From Stenotrophomonas indicatrix (GTDB lineage Bacteria > Pseudomonadota > Gammaproteobacteria > Xanthomonadales > Xanthomonadaceae), in NCBI RefSeq assembly GCF_002750975.1, contig NZ_PEJS01000001.1, positions 2,232,001 to 2,296,000 on the forward strand: a DNA stretch of 64,000 bases, in the 5' to 3' direction. Positions 33,192-42,699 of the stretch are shown piece by piece. The notes under the pieces are model-generated. The model was given only the letters and a program-made list of their open reading frames with translations. It made no database searches and was not told the origin of the DNA. The position numbers and the translations under genes are program-made. Within the stretch, counting starts at the first letter, position 1. Each line of letters begins with the position of its first letter.

Positions 33192-33854
33192 TCAGTAGGT
33201 GCCGAACGGCACTTCAATCACGACCGGAGCGCCGGCAGGCAGCACCTGCAGGGTGTACCGGTCCAGTGCGCCGTCATCATCGGCCAGCGGCTGGCGGTGG
33301 AACTGCAGGCGATAATGGCCCTCGCCCACGCGCACTTCAGTGCCATCGGCAGCCAAGGCGGCAGCGTCGGGCAGCAGCAGCCCGCCCAGGTCGCTGTAGG
33401 CACCGGCAACATCGGCGAAACCATAATCGGCCAGTTCATCCACCCGCTGCATCGCATAGACATGCGGCAGATACGGGCGCGCCGGGCTGCGGCCGTTGCT
33501 CAGATCGGTCACCCCGGCCTGCGGCAGGTGGTACTGCTCGCGAAGCGCGGCAACACCCAGCGACTCGCTGGCCACCTGCAGGCAGCACACCGTGCGCTTG
33601 CCTTCACGGTCGAGGATGGCGAAGCGATCACCACGGGTTGCGGCCTGCGGCAGCATCGCGAACGCCAGGTTGCGCTGCGCCGGCTGGTAACCGGCTTCGG
33701 TCTGCAGGTTGCGCCAGCCACCAAATACCGGCGCTTCGGCCGCCGGCGCTGGCGTCGGTTCGGCAGCCATGGCTGCCACTGCCATGCAGAGCAACGACAG
33801 CACTGCCGTCGCCTTCACTGCGTTCTGCCTGCCACGGAAACTGCCTGACCTCAT
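33192..33854 (-). CDS. Secreted protein of unknown function
   Basis: The 220-residue protein has a signal peptide (residues 1-33, 'AVLSLLCMAVAAMA'). Its mature domain is mixed alpha/beta, with 'LREQYHLPQAGVTDLSNGRS' and 'RVDELADYGFADVAGAYSDL', and the C-terminal half 'HYRLQFHRQPLADDDGALDR' looks beta-rich. I do not recognise the family. The ATG at 33854 is chosen because it precedes the signal sequence; the frame extends far upstream only as a shadow of the opposite strand. It is divergent from the I78-type gene. Confidence 0.6.
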   Translation of the reverse strand: MRSGSFRGRQNAVKATAVLSLLCMAVAAMAAEPTPAPAAEAPVFGGWRNLQTEAGYQPAQRNLAFAMLPQAATRGDRFAILDREGKRTVCCLQVASESLGVAALREQYHLPQAGVTDLSNGRSPARPYLPHVYAMQRVDELADYGFADVAGAYSDLGGLLLPDAAALAADGTEVRVGEGHYRLQFHRQPLADDDGALDRYTLQVLPAGAPVVIEVPFGTY

Positions 33855-34022
33855 ACCGGACCCAACACCTGCACCGGAGTGGCCCGGCCTGCCCGCCGGC
33901 ACGTTGCCGGCAACGCCGGCCACTATGCAGTGCGGCGGCCGCGCGGGCAATGACCCGAACGCTGCCGGGTTTCGCACGGTCAGTGCTATCGTGCCGCCAA
34001 TCCCCTGCGCAGGAGCGCCCGC

Positions 34023-34316
34023 ATGACCATCCGCCTGACTCTGTTGCTGCCCGCCTCGGCCTTGTTGCTGTCGGCCTGTGTCAGCACTCCCGGCCCGGAG
34101 GTCAAGGGCAGTGGCCGCTGCGATGCCAGCCAGCTGGGCTGGGCCATCGGCCAGCCGGCCAACGAGCCGAACATCCGCCGCCTGTCCAGCGAAAGCGGCG
34201 CCGGCATGGTCAACCCCATCGGCCCGGCCACCATCACCACCAAGGACATCCGCCAGGACCGCCTGCGCGTGTTCGTGGACAAGGACAACATCATCACCGC
34301 CACCCGCTGCGAGTAA
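34023..34316 (+). CDS. I78-family peptidase inhibitor lipoprotein
   Basis: The 97-residue protein has a lipoprotein signal (LLLSACVSTPG, Cys19) and a short domain with the peptidase inhibitor I78 pattern. The pattern is a cysteine in 'GRCDASQLGWAIGQPANEPN', a central 'ATITTKDIRQDRLRVFVDKD', and the closing 'IITATRCE' with the second cysteine. Family members inhibit serine proteases. It probably sits in the periplasm or outer membrane and may protect against endogenous or external proteases. AGGAG lies 8 bases before the ATG. Confidence 0.75.
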   Translation: MTIRLTLLLPASALLLSACVSTPGPEVKGSGRCDASQLGWAIGQPANEPNIRRLSSESGAGMVNPIGPATITTKDIRQDRLRVFVDKDNIITATRCE

Positions 34317-34337
34317 GCGCGTCACGGCCGTTGCTCA

Positions 34338-34359
34338 GAGCCGGGCATGCGCCCGGCTC
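34338..34359. terminator. Convergent hairpin
   Basis: A perfect 9-bp stem GAGCCGGGC / GCCCGGCTC with loop ATGC lies between convergent genes. There is no T-run. Confidence 0.5.
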
Positions 34360-34365
34360 CATGGT

Positions 34366-35238
34366 TCAGGGCTCGGTGTAGGCCGAGCACTCCGGCAGCG
34401 GCTGGTCCGGCTGGTACGCCCCTGACGTGAAGCGGAAGGTGCGCGTGTAGCTGCATTGCGCATCCTGTTCGGTGCGCAGGTCCTTCTTCGTCAACCGCCC
34501 CTTGGCCAGCGAGTCCCGCTGCGGTGATACCCCGGCCGGATAGTTGGTGGCCCCGGTCTGGTAGCGCAGTACGGGCATGTCCTGCGCTTCGGTTGCCAGC
34601 GCAAGTTCCGCATCGAAGCTGTACTCGTCATGGCAGGCGCCGGCACGCTGATCAAAATCGCGCTCGCTGAAACAGGCCCGGATCATCTTGTTGGCCGACC
34701 ACGCAACGGACAGCACGTCGGCGTCCACCTGGATGCCATCGTCAAGATGACGGATGCGCGCCAGGTGCAGGGTCGATGCGCTGGCACCGCCGCCGGAATA
34801 CATCGCACGGGCCTCCACCAGACCGCCGACGAGCACGCTCTGCAATGCGGCCTGTTGTGGATCGGCCACGGCCTGGCCTGCCCCGGCGCCGGGAGCCAGG
34901 CGCACGATGAAGGGCCAGACCCGCAGGTCGCCATCGTCAACCACGTCGATGGGCACGTAGCGCATCTGCGGCTCGCCTTCAGCATCCGCGCGCTCGGCAA
35001 CTTCCAGCGAGGCCGGCTGGTCTTCGCCCGCTGAAGGCAGCGCCTGCACGCACCACTGGCCATCAGCAGTGCAGTAGCGCTCCGGGCCGTCCGGCCCCTG
35101 CCCGCCCTGCAGCAGCAGCGTCTCCAGCCGGTTGCCTGCCGCGTCCCGTTGAACGGGCGCAATGTCCGCCGCTGCAGGCAACGACGATGCCAGCAGCAGT
35201 ACAGACAGCACCGCGTAAGCCATGCGCGTGGAAACCAT
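34366..35238 (-). CDS. Secreted protein of unknown function
   Basis: The 290-residue protein has a signal peptide (MAYAVLSVLLLASSLPAAA). The mature part contains 'YCTADGQWCVQALPS' with two cysteines, 'YVPIDVVDDGDLRVWPFIVR', 'ACFSERDFDQRAGACHDEYS' and a C-terminal 'YTRTFRFTSGAYQPD'. I do not recognise the family. Among three near ATGs, 35238 is preferred because AGGA precedes it by 6 bases. It lies downstream of dld on the same strand, 67 bases away, but there is no sign that it takes part in lactate metabolism. Confidence 0.6.
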   Translation of the reverse strand: MVSTRMAYAVLSVLLLASSLPAAADIAPVQRDAAGNRLETLLLQGGQGPDGPERYCTADGQWCVQALPSAGEDQPASLEVAERADAEGEPQMRYVPIDVVDDGDLRVWPFIVRLAPGAGAGQAVADPQQAALQSVLVGGLVEARAMYSGGGASASTLHLARIRHLDDGIQVDADVLSVAWSANKMIRACFSERDFDQRAGACHDEYSFDAELALATEAQDMPVLRYQTGATNYPAGVSPQRDSLAKGRLTKKDLRTEQDAQCSYTRTFRFTSGAYQPDQPLPECSAYTEP

Positions 35239-35305
35239 GATCATCCTGTGCGCACCGGCACGTCCTTGCGAGAGACCGATGGTAGCGCAGGCGCCACGTT
35301 GCGGC

Positions 35306-37012
35306 TCAGTGCCCGTCGCAGTCGCAGCTGCCCCAACCTCTCGCCTTCGACGTCTGGCCGATGCCGGGGTTGAAGGTATTGCTCGGGTCGAGCGTGCGGT
35401 AGAAGCCGGCCAGCGCCGGCTTGGCCGGATACAGGTGGCCGACGTTGTGCTCGGCCGGGTATTCCGCGCCGCGCTGGTCCAGCAACGCCCACATCGCATG
35501 CTCGATGGCCATCGGATCTTCACCCTTGCGCGCGATGTAGTCCTGGTGGAACACATGGCACAGGAAATGGCCGTAGTACAGCTTGTGCAGCAGGCGCCCA
35601 TCGATATCGGCCGGCAGCTGCTCGAACCAGTCGGCGTCATCGCGGCGCAGCGCGATGTCCAGCGCTACGATGTCCTGCACCTGCCGGCGATGCACTTCGC
35701 GGTAGCGCACCGCCGCACCGGCCACCGCGAAACGATGCAGGAAGGCCTTGCGTCCTTCGTCCGCCGTGCAATGGAAGTAGCCGCCTTCGTGGTCGTTGAA
35801 GAAGCCGCGCAGCCAGGCCTCGGTGGCAGCCGCATCCTGTGCGGAAACCTTCAGCAGCAGGTGATGCTCGTAACGCTGGCGGAACTCGCCCATGCGCTTG
35901 GGCAGGTGCGAAGGCAGCAGGCCGACCAGCAGTTGCATCATGCGGTCGGTGACACCACGCAGGCCCAGCCGTTCGAACCAGCCATCAACCCGGCTCTTCA
36001 GTGCGAATGCGGCCGGAACGCGCGCGGTACCGAGCTTGTCGATCAGCAGGAAACTGTCCTTGCCGTAGCGCTCGCCGATGTCATACGCATCACGGTGGAT
36101 GTACTCGCCGGCGATGGGCAGGCGCTCGAAGCCGGTCAGCAGCTGGCGGCGGATCGCGGTCAGGCTGTCGGTGCGGTTGCTGCCGATATAGAAGACCTCG
36201 GCGGCCTCCTTCTCGAAGGTATCCAGGCGCACGGCGAACACCGCCAGCTTGCCGGCAGATCCGGCCGCCTCGAAATGGCGGCTGGGGTCGGCGTTGAAGC
36301 GTGCCGGGGTATCGGCATCGACCTTGCGCACTTCCTCGGCATAACGCGGATCGGAGGCGGCACGGCCATCACCGTCGCTGACATCGGCGGCGCTGTAGTC
36401 ACCGCTCTGCAGGCGTTGCAGGATCTGCTCGGGCGTGTCGCCCAGCGCGATGCCCAGATGGTTGACCAGTTGCAGTTCACCCCGCGCGTCGACCTGCGCA
36501 TACAGCGCCAGTTCGGTATAGGCCGGGCCGCGGCGCACCAGCGCGCCACCGGAGTTGTTGCAGATGCCGCCCAGCACCGAGGCGCCGATGCACGACGAGC
36601 CGATCACCGAGTGCGGCTCGCGGCCCAGTGGCGCCAGCGTCTGCTCCAGCCGGTCCAGCGTCGCGCCGGGCAGGCACAGCACCTGGCGGCCTTCATTCAA
36701 CAGCTGGATGCCGGTCAGGCGCAGGGTGCTGACCAGCACGATCGGCCGGCCGTAGTCATCGCCGTCCGGGGTCGAGCCACCGGTCAGGCCGGTATTGGCC
36801 GCCTGCAGGATGATCGCGGCCCCGCCCTGCACCGCCGCCTGCAACACACGCCACAGTTGCAGCAGCGTGCCCGGGCGTACCACCGCCAGTACCGGGCCAT
36901 CACCGAAGCGATAGCCGCGACGGAAGCGACGGGTGGCCTTGTCGCCGGTCAGTACGTGGCGGTCCCCCACCGCGGCACGCAACTGTTCCAGCACCGTATT
37001 GCGATCACTCAT
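35306..37012 (-). CDS. dld: Quinone-dependent D-lactate dehydrogenase
   Basis: This 568-residue FAD enzyme oxidises D-lactate to pyruvate and passes electrons to the quinone pool at the inner membrane. The FAD-binding part includes '[20 protein letters not shown]' and '[20 protein letters not shown]'. The membrane-binding Dld domain follows ('[20 protein letters not shown]', '[17 protein letters not shown]'), and the C-terminus has '[15 protein letters not shown]'. The length matches E. coli Dld. Its start overlaps the lldD stop as ATGA, so it is the last gene of the lactate operon. Confidence 0.95.
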   Translation of the reverse strand: MSDRNTVLEQLRAAVGDRHVLTGDKATRRFRRGYRFGDGPVLAVVRPGTLLQLWRVLQAAVQGGAAIILQAANTGLTGGSTPDGDDYGRPIVLVSTLRLTGIQLLNEGRQVLCLPGATLDRLEQTLAPLGREPHSVIGSSCIGASVLGGICNNSGGALVRRGPAYTELALYAQVDARGELQLVNHLGIALGDTPEQILQRLQSGDYSAADVSDGDGRAASDPRYAEEVRKVDADTPARFNADPSRHFEAAGSAGKLAVFAVRLDTFEKEAAEVFYIGSNRTDSLTAIRRQLLTGFERLPIAGEYIHRDAYDIGERYGKDSFLLIDKLGTARVPAAFALKSRVDGWFERLGLRGVTDRMMQLLVGLLPSHLPKRMGEFRQRYEHHLLLKVSAQDAAATEAWLRGFFNDHEGGYFHCTADEGRKAFLHRFAVAGAAVRYREVHRRQVQDIVALDIALRRDDADWFEQLPADIDGRLLHKLYYGHFLCHVFHQDYIARKGEDPMAIEHAMWALLDQRGAEYPAEHNVGHLYPAKPALAGFYRTLDPSNTFNPGIGQTSKARGWGSCDCDGH

Positions 37013-38148
37013 GGCAGGCGCACCAGCGAATCACGGCCGATGTCGGCAATGCGATGCGCGCCGGTCAGGGTCATCGCCACGCGCATTTCCTTGGCGATCA
37101 GGTCCAGCAGGTTGGCCACGCCGGCCTCGCCCTGCGCGGCAAGAGCGTAGACGAACGCGCGGCCCAGCAGCACGGTGTCGGCGCCCAGCGCCAGCATGCG
37201 CACCACGTCCAGGCCGGTGCGGATGCCGGAATCGGCGAGGATCTTCAGGTCACCCTGCACGGCGTCGGCGATGGCCGGCAACGCCCGCGCGGTGGACAGC
37301 ACGCCGTCGAGCTGGCGGCCGCCATGGTTGGAGACCACGATGCCATCGGCGCCGAACGCCACCGCATCACGCGCATCGTCCGGGTCGAGGATGCCCTTGA
37401 TCACCATCGGGCCTTTCCAGAACTCACGGATCCACTCCAGGTCCTTCCACGAAATGGACGGATCGAAGTTGCTGCCCAGCCAGCCGATGTAGTCCTCCAG
37501 GCCCGTTGGGTTGCCACGGTAGGTGGAGATGTTGCCAAGGTCATGCGGGCGTCCGCGCAGACCCACGTCCCACGCCCAGCGCGGATGGGTGATGGCCTGG
37601 CCGATGCGGCGCATTGCAGCGTTCGGACCACTCATGCCCGAGTGTGCGTCGCGATAGCGCGCGCCCGGCACCGGCATGTCGACAGTGAATACCAGGGTGG
37701 TTACACCGGCCGCCTGCGCGCGCTCCAGCGCATTGCGCATGAAACCGCGATCGCGCAGCACGTACAGCTGGAACCACATCGGGCGCTGGATCGCCGGGGC
37801 GACTTCTTCAATCGGGCACACCGACACCGTGGAAAGCGTGAACGGAATGCCGCGGCTGTCGGCTGCACGCGCGGCCTGCACCTCGCCGCGACGGGCATAC
37901 ATGCCAGTCAGGCCGACCGGTGCCAGTGCCACCGGTATCGCCAGTTTCTCGCCGAACAGCTCGGTTTCCAGGCTCAGGTCGGACATGTTGCGCAGGACGC
38001 GCTGGCGCAGCGCGATGTCGGACAGATCGGATACGTTGCGCTTCAGCGTGTGCTCGGCATACGCGCCACCATCGATGTAGTGGAACAGGAACGGCGGCAG
38101 CCGGCGTTCGGCTGCGGCACGGTAATCGGTGGAGGCGGAGATGATCAT
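37009..38148 (-). CDS. lldD: L-lactate dehydrogenase (FMN, quinone-dependent)
   Basis: This 379-residue enzyme of the FMN-dependent alpha-hydroxyacid oxidase family oxidises L-lactate to pyruvate. Visible are the N-terminal '[20 protein letters not shown]', '[20 protein letters not shown]', the catalytic histidine in '[14 protein letters not shown]' and the FMN phosphate site '[20 protein letters not shown]'. The ATG at 38148 starts at the usual family position. The lldR stop lies 4 bases upstream and dld overlaps its end, so the three genes are co-translated. Confidence 0.95.
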   Translation of the reverse strand: MIISASTDYRAAAERRLPPFLFHYIDGGAYAEHTLKRNVSDLSDIALRQRVLRNMSDLSLETELFGEKLAIPVALAPVGLTGMYARRGEVQAARAADSRGIPFTLSTVSVCPIEEVAPAIQRPMWFQLYVLRDRGFMRNALERAQAAGVTTLVFTVDMPVPGARYRDAHSGMSGPNAAMRRIGQAITHPRWAWDVGLRGRPHDLGNISTYRGNPTGLEDYIGWLGSNFDPSISWKDLEWIREFWKGPMVIKGILDPDDARDAVAFGADGIVVSNHGGRQLDGVLSTARALPAIADAVQGDLKILADSGIRTGLDVVRMLALGADTVLLGRAFVYALAAQGEAGVANLLDLIAKEMRVAMTLTGAHRIADIGRDSLVRLP

Positions 38149-38152
38149 GGGG

Positions 38153-38917
38153 TCAACCGTGTGGGGAAGGTAGACGCGAAGCCCGCGCACGCCGGGCTTC
38201 GTTGTCATCGAGGGCGCGCAGCGTGGTGTGCACGAACTCGAGGTGGGCATGCGCGGCGGCGCGCGCACGTTCGGGGTCGCCGGCCAGCACCGCATCCATC
38301 ATTTCGCGATGCTGGTCGGACAGCGGCGAGAAGGTCCTGGCCGAGGTGTAGAGCTTTTCGCGGCTCTGCGAGATATTGGTCTGCAGCAGTTCGAACAGGC
38401 CGCGCATCACCTGCAGCAATACCAGGTTGTGCGAGGCCTCGGCGATGGACAGGTGGAAGGCCGCATCGGCCTGCGCCTCACCGGCGGGGTCGTCCTTGCC
38501 ATGCGCATCCATCATGGTCTGGAACGCCTGGGCGATGCGCGCGCGGTCCTCGTCGGTGGCGCGCAGCGCGGCGTGCCAGGCCGTGGCGCCTTCCAGCGCG
38601 TGGCGGATTTCCAGCACATCGAAGCGGTATTCCGGGTCCCCCTGGAACAGCGGCAGGTACGGCACCAGCGGTTCATCCAGTGCCTGCCGCGCACGTGCGG
38701 CGGGCTCGCTCACGTAAGTGCCACCGCCTACCCGCGCGGTCAGCAGACCATGGCTGGACAACTGCGCGATGGCCTCGCGCAGCGCGGTGCGCGAGACCCC
38801 CAGCTGAACGGCCAGCGTGCGCTCGGCCGGCAGCCTGTCGCCCGGCTGCAACTGCTGTTCCTGCACCAGCGCACGCAGCTGCGCGGCCACCTTGTCCGAA
38901 ACCCGTTGTGTGCTCAT
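38153..38917 (-). CDS. lldR: GntR/FadR-type lactate regulator LldR
   Basis: This 254-residue regulator has a GntR winged helix (residues 8-70, '[20 protein letters not shown]', '[20 protein letters not shown]'). An all-helical FCD effector domain follows, with metal/ligand-binding residues in '[16 protein letters not shown]', '[14 protein letters not shown]' and '[10 protein letters not shown]'. Its position between lldP and lldD is that of LldR, which senses lactate. Two TGGT-CGT-ACCA palindromes upstream of lldP are its probable operators. Confidence 0.92.
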   Translation of the reverse strand: MSTQRVSDKVAAQLRALVQEQQLQPGDRLPAERTLAVQLGVSRTALREAIAQLSSHGLLTARVGGGTYVSEPAARARQALDEPLVPYLPLFQGDPEYRFDVLEIRHALEGATAWHAALRATDEDRARIAQAFQTMMDAHGKDDPAGEAQADAAFHLSIAEASHNLVLLQVMRGLFELLQTNISQSREKLYTSARTFSPLSDQHREMMDAVLAGDPERARAAAHAHLEFVHTTLRALDDNEARRARASRLPSPHG

Positions 38918-38970
38918 GGCGCCATTGTGGCCCGAAGCACGCCGCTGGTGGTCGGCCTGTACTGCATGGC

Positions 38971-40629
38971 TCAGGGAATCATCCAGGTCAACCAGTAGGC
39001 CTGGGCCAAGGTGATCAGGCCGACCATCGTGGTGAAGATCAGGCTGTGCTTGACGGTGAAGCGGAACAGGTCCGACTCCTTGCCGGCCAGGCCCACCGCC
39101 GCGCAGGCAATGGCAATGGACTGCGGCGAGATCATCTTGCCGGTGACGCCGCCGGTGGTGTTGGCCGCTACCAGCAGCACGTCGGACACGCCGATCTGCT
39201 GCGCGGTGGTCGCCTGCAGCGCCGAGAACAGTGCATTGGACGAGGTATCCGAACCGGTCAGGAACACGCCCAGCCAGCCCAGGAACGGCGAGAAGAACGG
39301 GAACGCCTTGCCGGTGTGCGCCAGTGCCAGCGCCAGCGTTGCCGACAGCCCCGAATAGTTGGCGATGAAGGCGAACGCCAGCACCATGCCGATCGAAAAG
39401 ATCGGCATGCGCAGTTCGCGCACGGTTTCAGCGAAGGTCTGCAGCGCCGAGCGCGCCGGCATGCGCAGGGCGATGATCGCGATAATTGCGGCAAGGATGA
39501 TCGAGGTACCCGTGGCCGAGAACCAGTCGAACTTGTACACCGCCTCATAGCTCAGCGGCGCATCGACGATCGGCGGCATTTTCTGCACCATCTGGTCCAG
39601 GCCCGGCACCGGAATCTTCAGCACCCAGCCTTCAAGCGGGCCACCGGCTGCGAACAGCGACTTGAACGGCTTGATGCTCCACACGGTGACCATCGCAGTG
39701 AGGATCAGGAACGGCGACCACGCCTTGGCGATCTGGCCGACGCTGTGGCGCGGCGCCTCCATTGCCTGTGCGGCCGCCTCAGCGCTGGTTTCGGTATCGA
39801 AGCGGAAGATCCGTACCGGCTTCCAGCGGCGCAGGAACAGGGTCAGGCAGACCAGCGACGCCAGCGAGGCGGTGATGTCCGGCAGTTCCGGGCCGATGAA
39901 GTTGGAGGTCAGGTACTGGGCGATGGCGAACGAACCGCCTGCCACCAGCACCGCCGGCCAGGTTTCCTTGATGCCGCGCCAGCCGTCCATGATCGCCATG
40001 ATCCAGAACAGCACGATGACAGTCAGGAACGGCAGCTGGCGGCCGGCCATCTGGCCGATCTCGAAGGCATCCAGGCCGGTCACCTGCCCCGCCACGATGA
40101 TCGGGATGCCCATCGCGCCGAACGCCACCGGCGCGGTGTTGACGATCAGGCACAGGCCGGCCGCATACAGCGGCTTGAAGCCCAGCCCGACCAGCAGCGC
40201 GGCGGTGATCGCCACCGGCGCACCGAACCCGGCTGCACCTTCCAGGAAGGCACCGAAGGCAAAGCCAACCATCAGCATCTGCAATCGCTGGTCCTCGGTG
40301 ACCGACAGGATCGAGGCACGGATGATGTCGAACTGGCCGGTCTTGACCGAAACCTTGTACAGGAACACCGCGCCGATGATGATCCAGGCGATCGGCCAGA
40401 GGCCATAGACGAAGCCGAAGCCGGCCGCGCCCAGCGCCTGCGCCACCGGCATGCGATAGAACAGCAGCGCCACGGCAAGGGCGATGGCCACCGTGATGGT
40501 GCCGGCGATCCAGCCCTTCATGCGCAGCACGGCCAGGGCGATGAAGAAGAAGGCGATCGGCAGCAACGCGATCAGGCTCGACAACCACAGGTTGCCGGCG
40601 GGGTCGTACACGTGTTGCCAGGGCTGCAT
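38971..40629 (-). CDS. lldP: L-lactate permease LldP
   Basis: This 552-residue inner-membrane lactate permease has about 12-14 helices and the length of E. coli LldP. Diagnostic stretches are '[20 protein letters not shown]', '[20 protein letters not shown]', '[20 protein letters not shown]' and '[20 protein letters not shown]'. The ATG at 40629 (MQPWQHVY) is the conserved family start; earlier in-frame ATGs lie in the operator region. It is the first gene of the lldP-lldR-lldD-dld operon and imports the substrate of the two dehydrogenases. Confidence 0.95.
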   Translation of the reverse strand: MQPWQHVYDPAGNLWLSSLIALLPIAFFFIALAVLRMKGWIAGTITVAIALAVALLFYRMPVAQALGAAGFGFVYGLWPIAWIIIGAVFLYKVSVKTGQFDIIRASILSVTEDQRLQMLMVGFAFGAFLEGAAGFGAPVAITAALLVGLGFKPLYAAGLCLIVNTAPVAFGAMGIPIIVAGQVTGLDAFEIGQMAGRQLPFLTVIVLFWIMAIMDGWRGIKETWPAVLVAGGSFAIAQYLTSNFIGPELPDITASLASLVCLTLFLRRWKPVRIFRFDTETSAEAAAQAMEAPRHSVGQIAKAWSPFLILTAMVTVWSIKPFKSLFAAGGPLEGWVLKIPVPGLDQMVQKMPPIVDAPLSYEAVYKFDWFSATGTSIILAAIIAIIALRMPARSALQTFAETVRELRMPIFSIGMVLAFAFIANYSGLSATLALALAHTGKAFPFFSPFLGWLGVFLTGSDTSSNALFSALQATTAQQIGVSDVLLVAANTTGGVTGKMISPQSIAIACAAVGLAGKESDLFRFTVKHSLIFTTMVGLITLAQAYWLTWMIP

Positions 40630-40690
40630 AGGGTTCTCGACAGGAACAGGAGGTTCCCCACCGGGTGGGGGCGTCGGGCCCGCCATATAT

Positions 40691-40701
40691 TGGTCGTACC
40701 A
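40691..40701 (-). promoter_or_regulatory. Candidate LldR operator, proximal
   Basis: TGGTCGTACCA is a perfect TGGT-N3-ACCA palindrome of the FadR/LldR class. Read on the minus strand it falls between a possible -35 TTGGTC and -10 TATATG with 16-base spacing, so binding would block the promoter (low-confidence inference). Confidence 0.7.
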
Positions 40702-40787
40702 CATTGACCAAAAATCGGACCACAGGCGCGAATTGAACCTCCAATCCTGCCGACAGCCTATTAGACCATAGGGCTATACGGAATTAT

Positions 40788-40798
40788 TGGTCGTACCA
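40788..40798 (-). promoter_or_regulatory. Candidate LldR operator, distal
   Basis: This is an identical TGGTCGTACCA, exactly 97 bases from the proximal copy and 8 bases from the end of the neighbouring MgtC gene. The pair could support a looped repressor complex. Confidence 0.7.
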
Positions 40799-40806
40799 TT
40801 TAGCGA

Positions 40807-41256
40807 TTACAGCTTCTTCTCCACCCGCCGTATCAACGCCAGCACCAGCACGCACAGCACGCTGACACCGAGCGCGATCACGTACTTGCCGATGCCCACG
40901 GCAATACCGATGGCCGCGGCCATCACCAGCGAACTGGCGGTGGTGAGCCCGCTGACCTGGTCTTCGCGATTGCCGCGCAGGATGGTGCCGGCGGCAACGA
41001 AGCCCACGCAGGCCACCACCGCTTCGATCAATCGCACCGGGTCGACCTGCAGCAGATCGCGGTAGCGTTCCTGCTGGAAGTGTTCGGCCACCGAATCACC
41101 GAGGCCGACGATCAGCGCAGCGGCACCGGCAATCAGCATATGCGTGCGCAGGCCGGCAGCGTGCTTGCCCATCTCACGTTCAACGCCCAGCACGCCGCCA
41201 AAGACCATGGCGGCGGCCACGCGCAGCAGAATGGACATGTCCTGGGTCAGTTCCAT
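40807..41256 (-). CDS. MgtC/SapB family membrane protein
   Basis: This 149-residue inner-membrane protein has the MgtC/SapB signature. The signature comprises 'AMVFGGVLGVEREMGKHAAG', 'RTHMLIAGAAALIV', 'VVACVGFVAAGTILR' and 'VSGLTTASSLVMAAAIGIAV', giving four to five helices. The length and absence of a C-terminal cytoplasmic domain fit the short SapB-type members. Family roles include adaptation to low magnesium, but this is not demonstrated for short members. It is upstream of the lactate operon on the same strand, but the operators lie between them. Confidence 0.88.
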   Translation of the reverse strand: MELTQDMSILLRVAAAMVFGGVLGVEREMGKHAAGLRTHMLIAGAAALIVGLGDSVAEHFQQERYRDLLQVDPVRLIEAVVACVGFVAAGTILRGNREDQVSGLTTASSLVMAAAIGIAVGIGKYVIALGVSVLCVLVLALIRRVEKKL

Positions 41257-41367
41257 GGGGAGGCTCCGGAAGTTTCCCGGAGCGTTGCTCGGCGGCCGTG
41301 GGACGGGGGTGAAGGCGATGGCACGCCCTCTTCACCGGGCGATGCCGCCTTGTTCCATGCAACGGGA

Positions 41368-41392
41368 GTTGCCGGCCAGCGGCCGGCACTAC
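41368..41392 (-). repeat. SMAG repeat overlapping the SDR stop codon
   Basis: This minus-strand copy is of the GTAGTGCCGGCC type. Its GTAG (41392-41389) supplies the TAG that ends the SDR gene, and the hairpin follows directly. Confidence 0.85.
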
Positions 41393-42147
41393 TGCGCCAG
41401 ATAACCACCGTCGATGGCGTAGTAGGCACCCGTCGCGAACGAGGCATCGTCGCTGGCCAGCCAGGCGACCAGCGCGGCCACTTCCTGCGGCGTTCCCAAG
41501 CGCTTGAGTGCATGCCGGCCCTCCAGGGTGGCACGCACTTTGGCGTCCATCTTTTCCAGCAACGGCGTGTTGATGAAGCCCGGGCCCACCGCATTGATGC
41601 GGATGCCATCGGCAGCGTGCTCCCATGCAGCCGTCTGGGTCAGGCCGACCACGCCGTGCTTGGCCGCCGCGTAGGCGGTCGAACCGGCATACCCGACCTG
41701 GCCCAGGATGGAGGCCATGTTGATGATGCTGCCGCCGCTGCCCGCCGTGCGCATCGCCTGGATCTGCGCCCGCTGGCACAGGAACACGCTGGTCAGGTTC
41801 ACATCGACCACGCGCTTCCAGCCATCAATGGGATAGTCGCCGCTGCTTGCCGCTGGCCCGCCGATGCCGGCGTTATTCACTGCAACATGCACGCCGCCCA
41901 GTTCCTTCACCGTGCGCTGCACCGCCGCTTCCACCGCCGCCTCGTCGGTGACATCCAACGCGACACCGATGGCCTCGGCCCCCTGGTTGCGCAGCGTGGC
42001 CACCGTGGCATCCACCGCATCCTGCTTCAGGTCCCACACCGAAATGCGCGCGCCCGATTCAGCGAGCGTTTCCGCTACCGCCAGGCCGATACCGGATACA
42101 CCGCCGGTGACGATCGCGGTTTTTCCGTTGAGTCGGTAATCAATCAT
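41389..42147 (-). CDS. Short-chain dehydrogenase/reductase
   Basis: This 252-residue classical SDR has the NAD(P) motif TGGVSGIG (residues 14-21), 'AVNNAGIGGP', catalytic Ser in 'SIINMASILGQ' and the YxxxK pair in 'STAYAAAKHGVV'. It ends with 'FATGAYYAIDGGYLAQ'. An acidic 'VWDLKQ' after strand 2 favours NAD(H). The substrate is unknown. The ATG at 42147 has GGAGA 6 bases upstream. The stop codon TAG is part of a SMAG hairpin, which may also serve as its 3' end. Confidence 0.9.
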   Translation of the reverse strand: MIDYRLNGKTAIVTGGVSGIGLAVAETLAESGARISVWDLKQDAVDATVATLRNQGAEAIGVALDVTDEAAVEAAVQRTVKELGGVHVAVNNAGIGGPAASSGDYPIDGWKRVVDVNLTSVFLCQRAQIQAMRTAGSGGSIINMASILGQVGYAGSTAYAAAKHGVVGLTQTAAWEHAADGIRINAVGPGFINTPLLEKMDAKVRATLEGRHALKRLGTPQEVAALVAWLASDDASFATGAYYAIDGGYLAQ

Positions 42148-42275
42148 CTGTGGTCTCCATCTGTTGGGAAATCGATGCGGACAGAACCCTCCGACCTCAT
42201 CGACACTACGCCCTTCTTCGTGACGAAAGCGCTGCATGCGTGATACTTGCGCGCATGCCCGCCACCTGAGCTCCC

Positions 42276-42608
42276 ATGCGTACAGCCTGCGTTCCACTTT
42301 CTGCCGATGCCGAACGGCGGCTGGATACCGATTCCTGCCTGCCTGGCGATCTGTACGAAGTGATGCTCAGCGATGCCACGGTCGATCTGCTGTTCGACAG
42401 CGGCTTCCTCACTACCCTCAATACGCGGTTCGGCCTGCTCTTTGACCACTACGAAGACGAATCGATCACCCGTCCCGAGCAGCTACAGTACGGACGCGCA
42501 TTGCTGCGCGATCTTCAACTTGGCCGTAAATGCCAATCGATTGACCCGTTGGATATCGCATTCGGGCTCGCATTGGAGAAAATGACAGGAATCTATTTCC
42601 AACTCTGA
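42276..42608 (+). CDS. Small protein of unknown function
   Basis: I do not recognise this 110-residue soluble protein. It has no signal or membrane segment, is rich in acidic residues and Leu, and contains 'LFDSGFLTTLNTRFGLLFDH' and 'EQLQYGRALLRDLQLGRKCQ'. A regular helical pattern is likely. It lies between the divergent SDR gene and the rightward AraC gene, 91 bases before the latter. The 128-base region upstream presumably holds its promoter. Confidence 0.55.
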   Translation: MRTACVPLSADAERRLDTDSCLPGDLYEVMLSDATVDLLFDSGFLTTLNTRFGLLFDHYEDESITRPEQLQYGRALLRDLQLGRKCQSIDPLDIAFGLALEKMTGIYFQL

Positions 42609-42699
42609 AAGCGCAGGACCGATCCGCGCTGCAGGTGCACGATGGAACGTGCGGGCACATCGTCGCCGGCACCCATCATCCATGGTTGAGCGCCGAGCG

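Noticed and set aside
37054..40707. 1217-residue open frame on the plus strand opposite the lactate operon
   Set aside because: It lies entirely antisense to lldD, lldR and lldP, which have clear motifs. The composition (Arg, His, Gln, Gly) is typical of a mirror frame.
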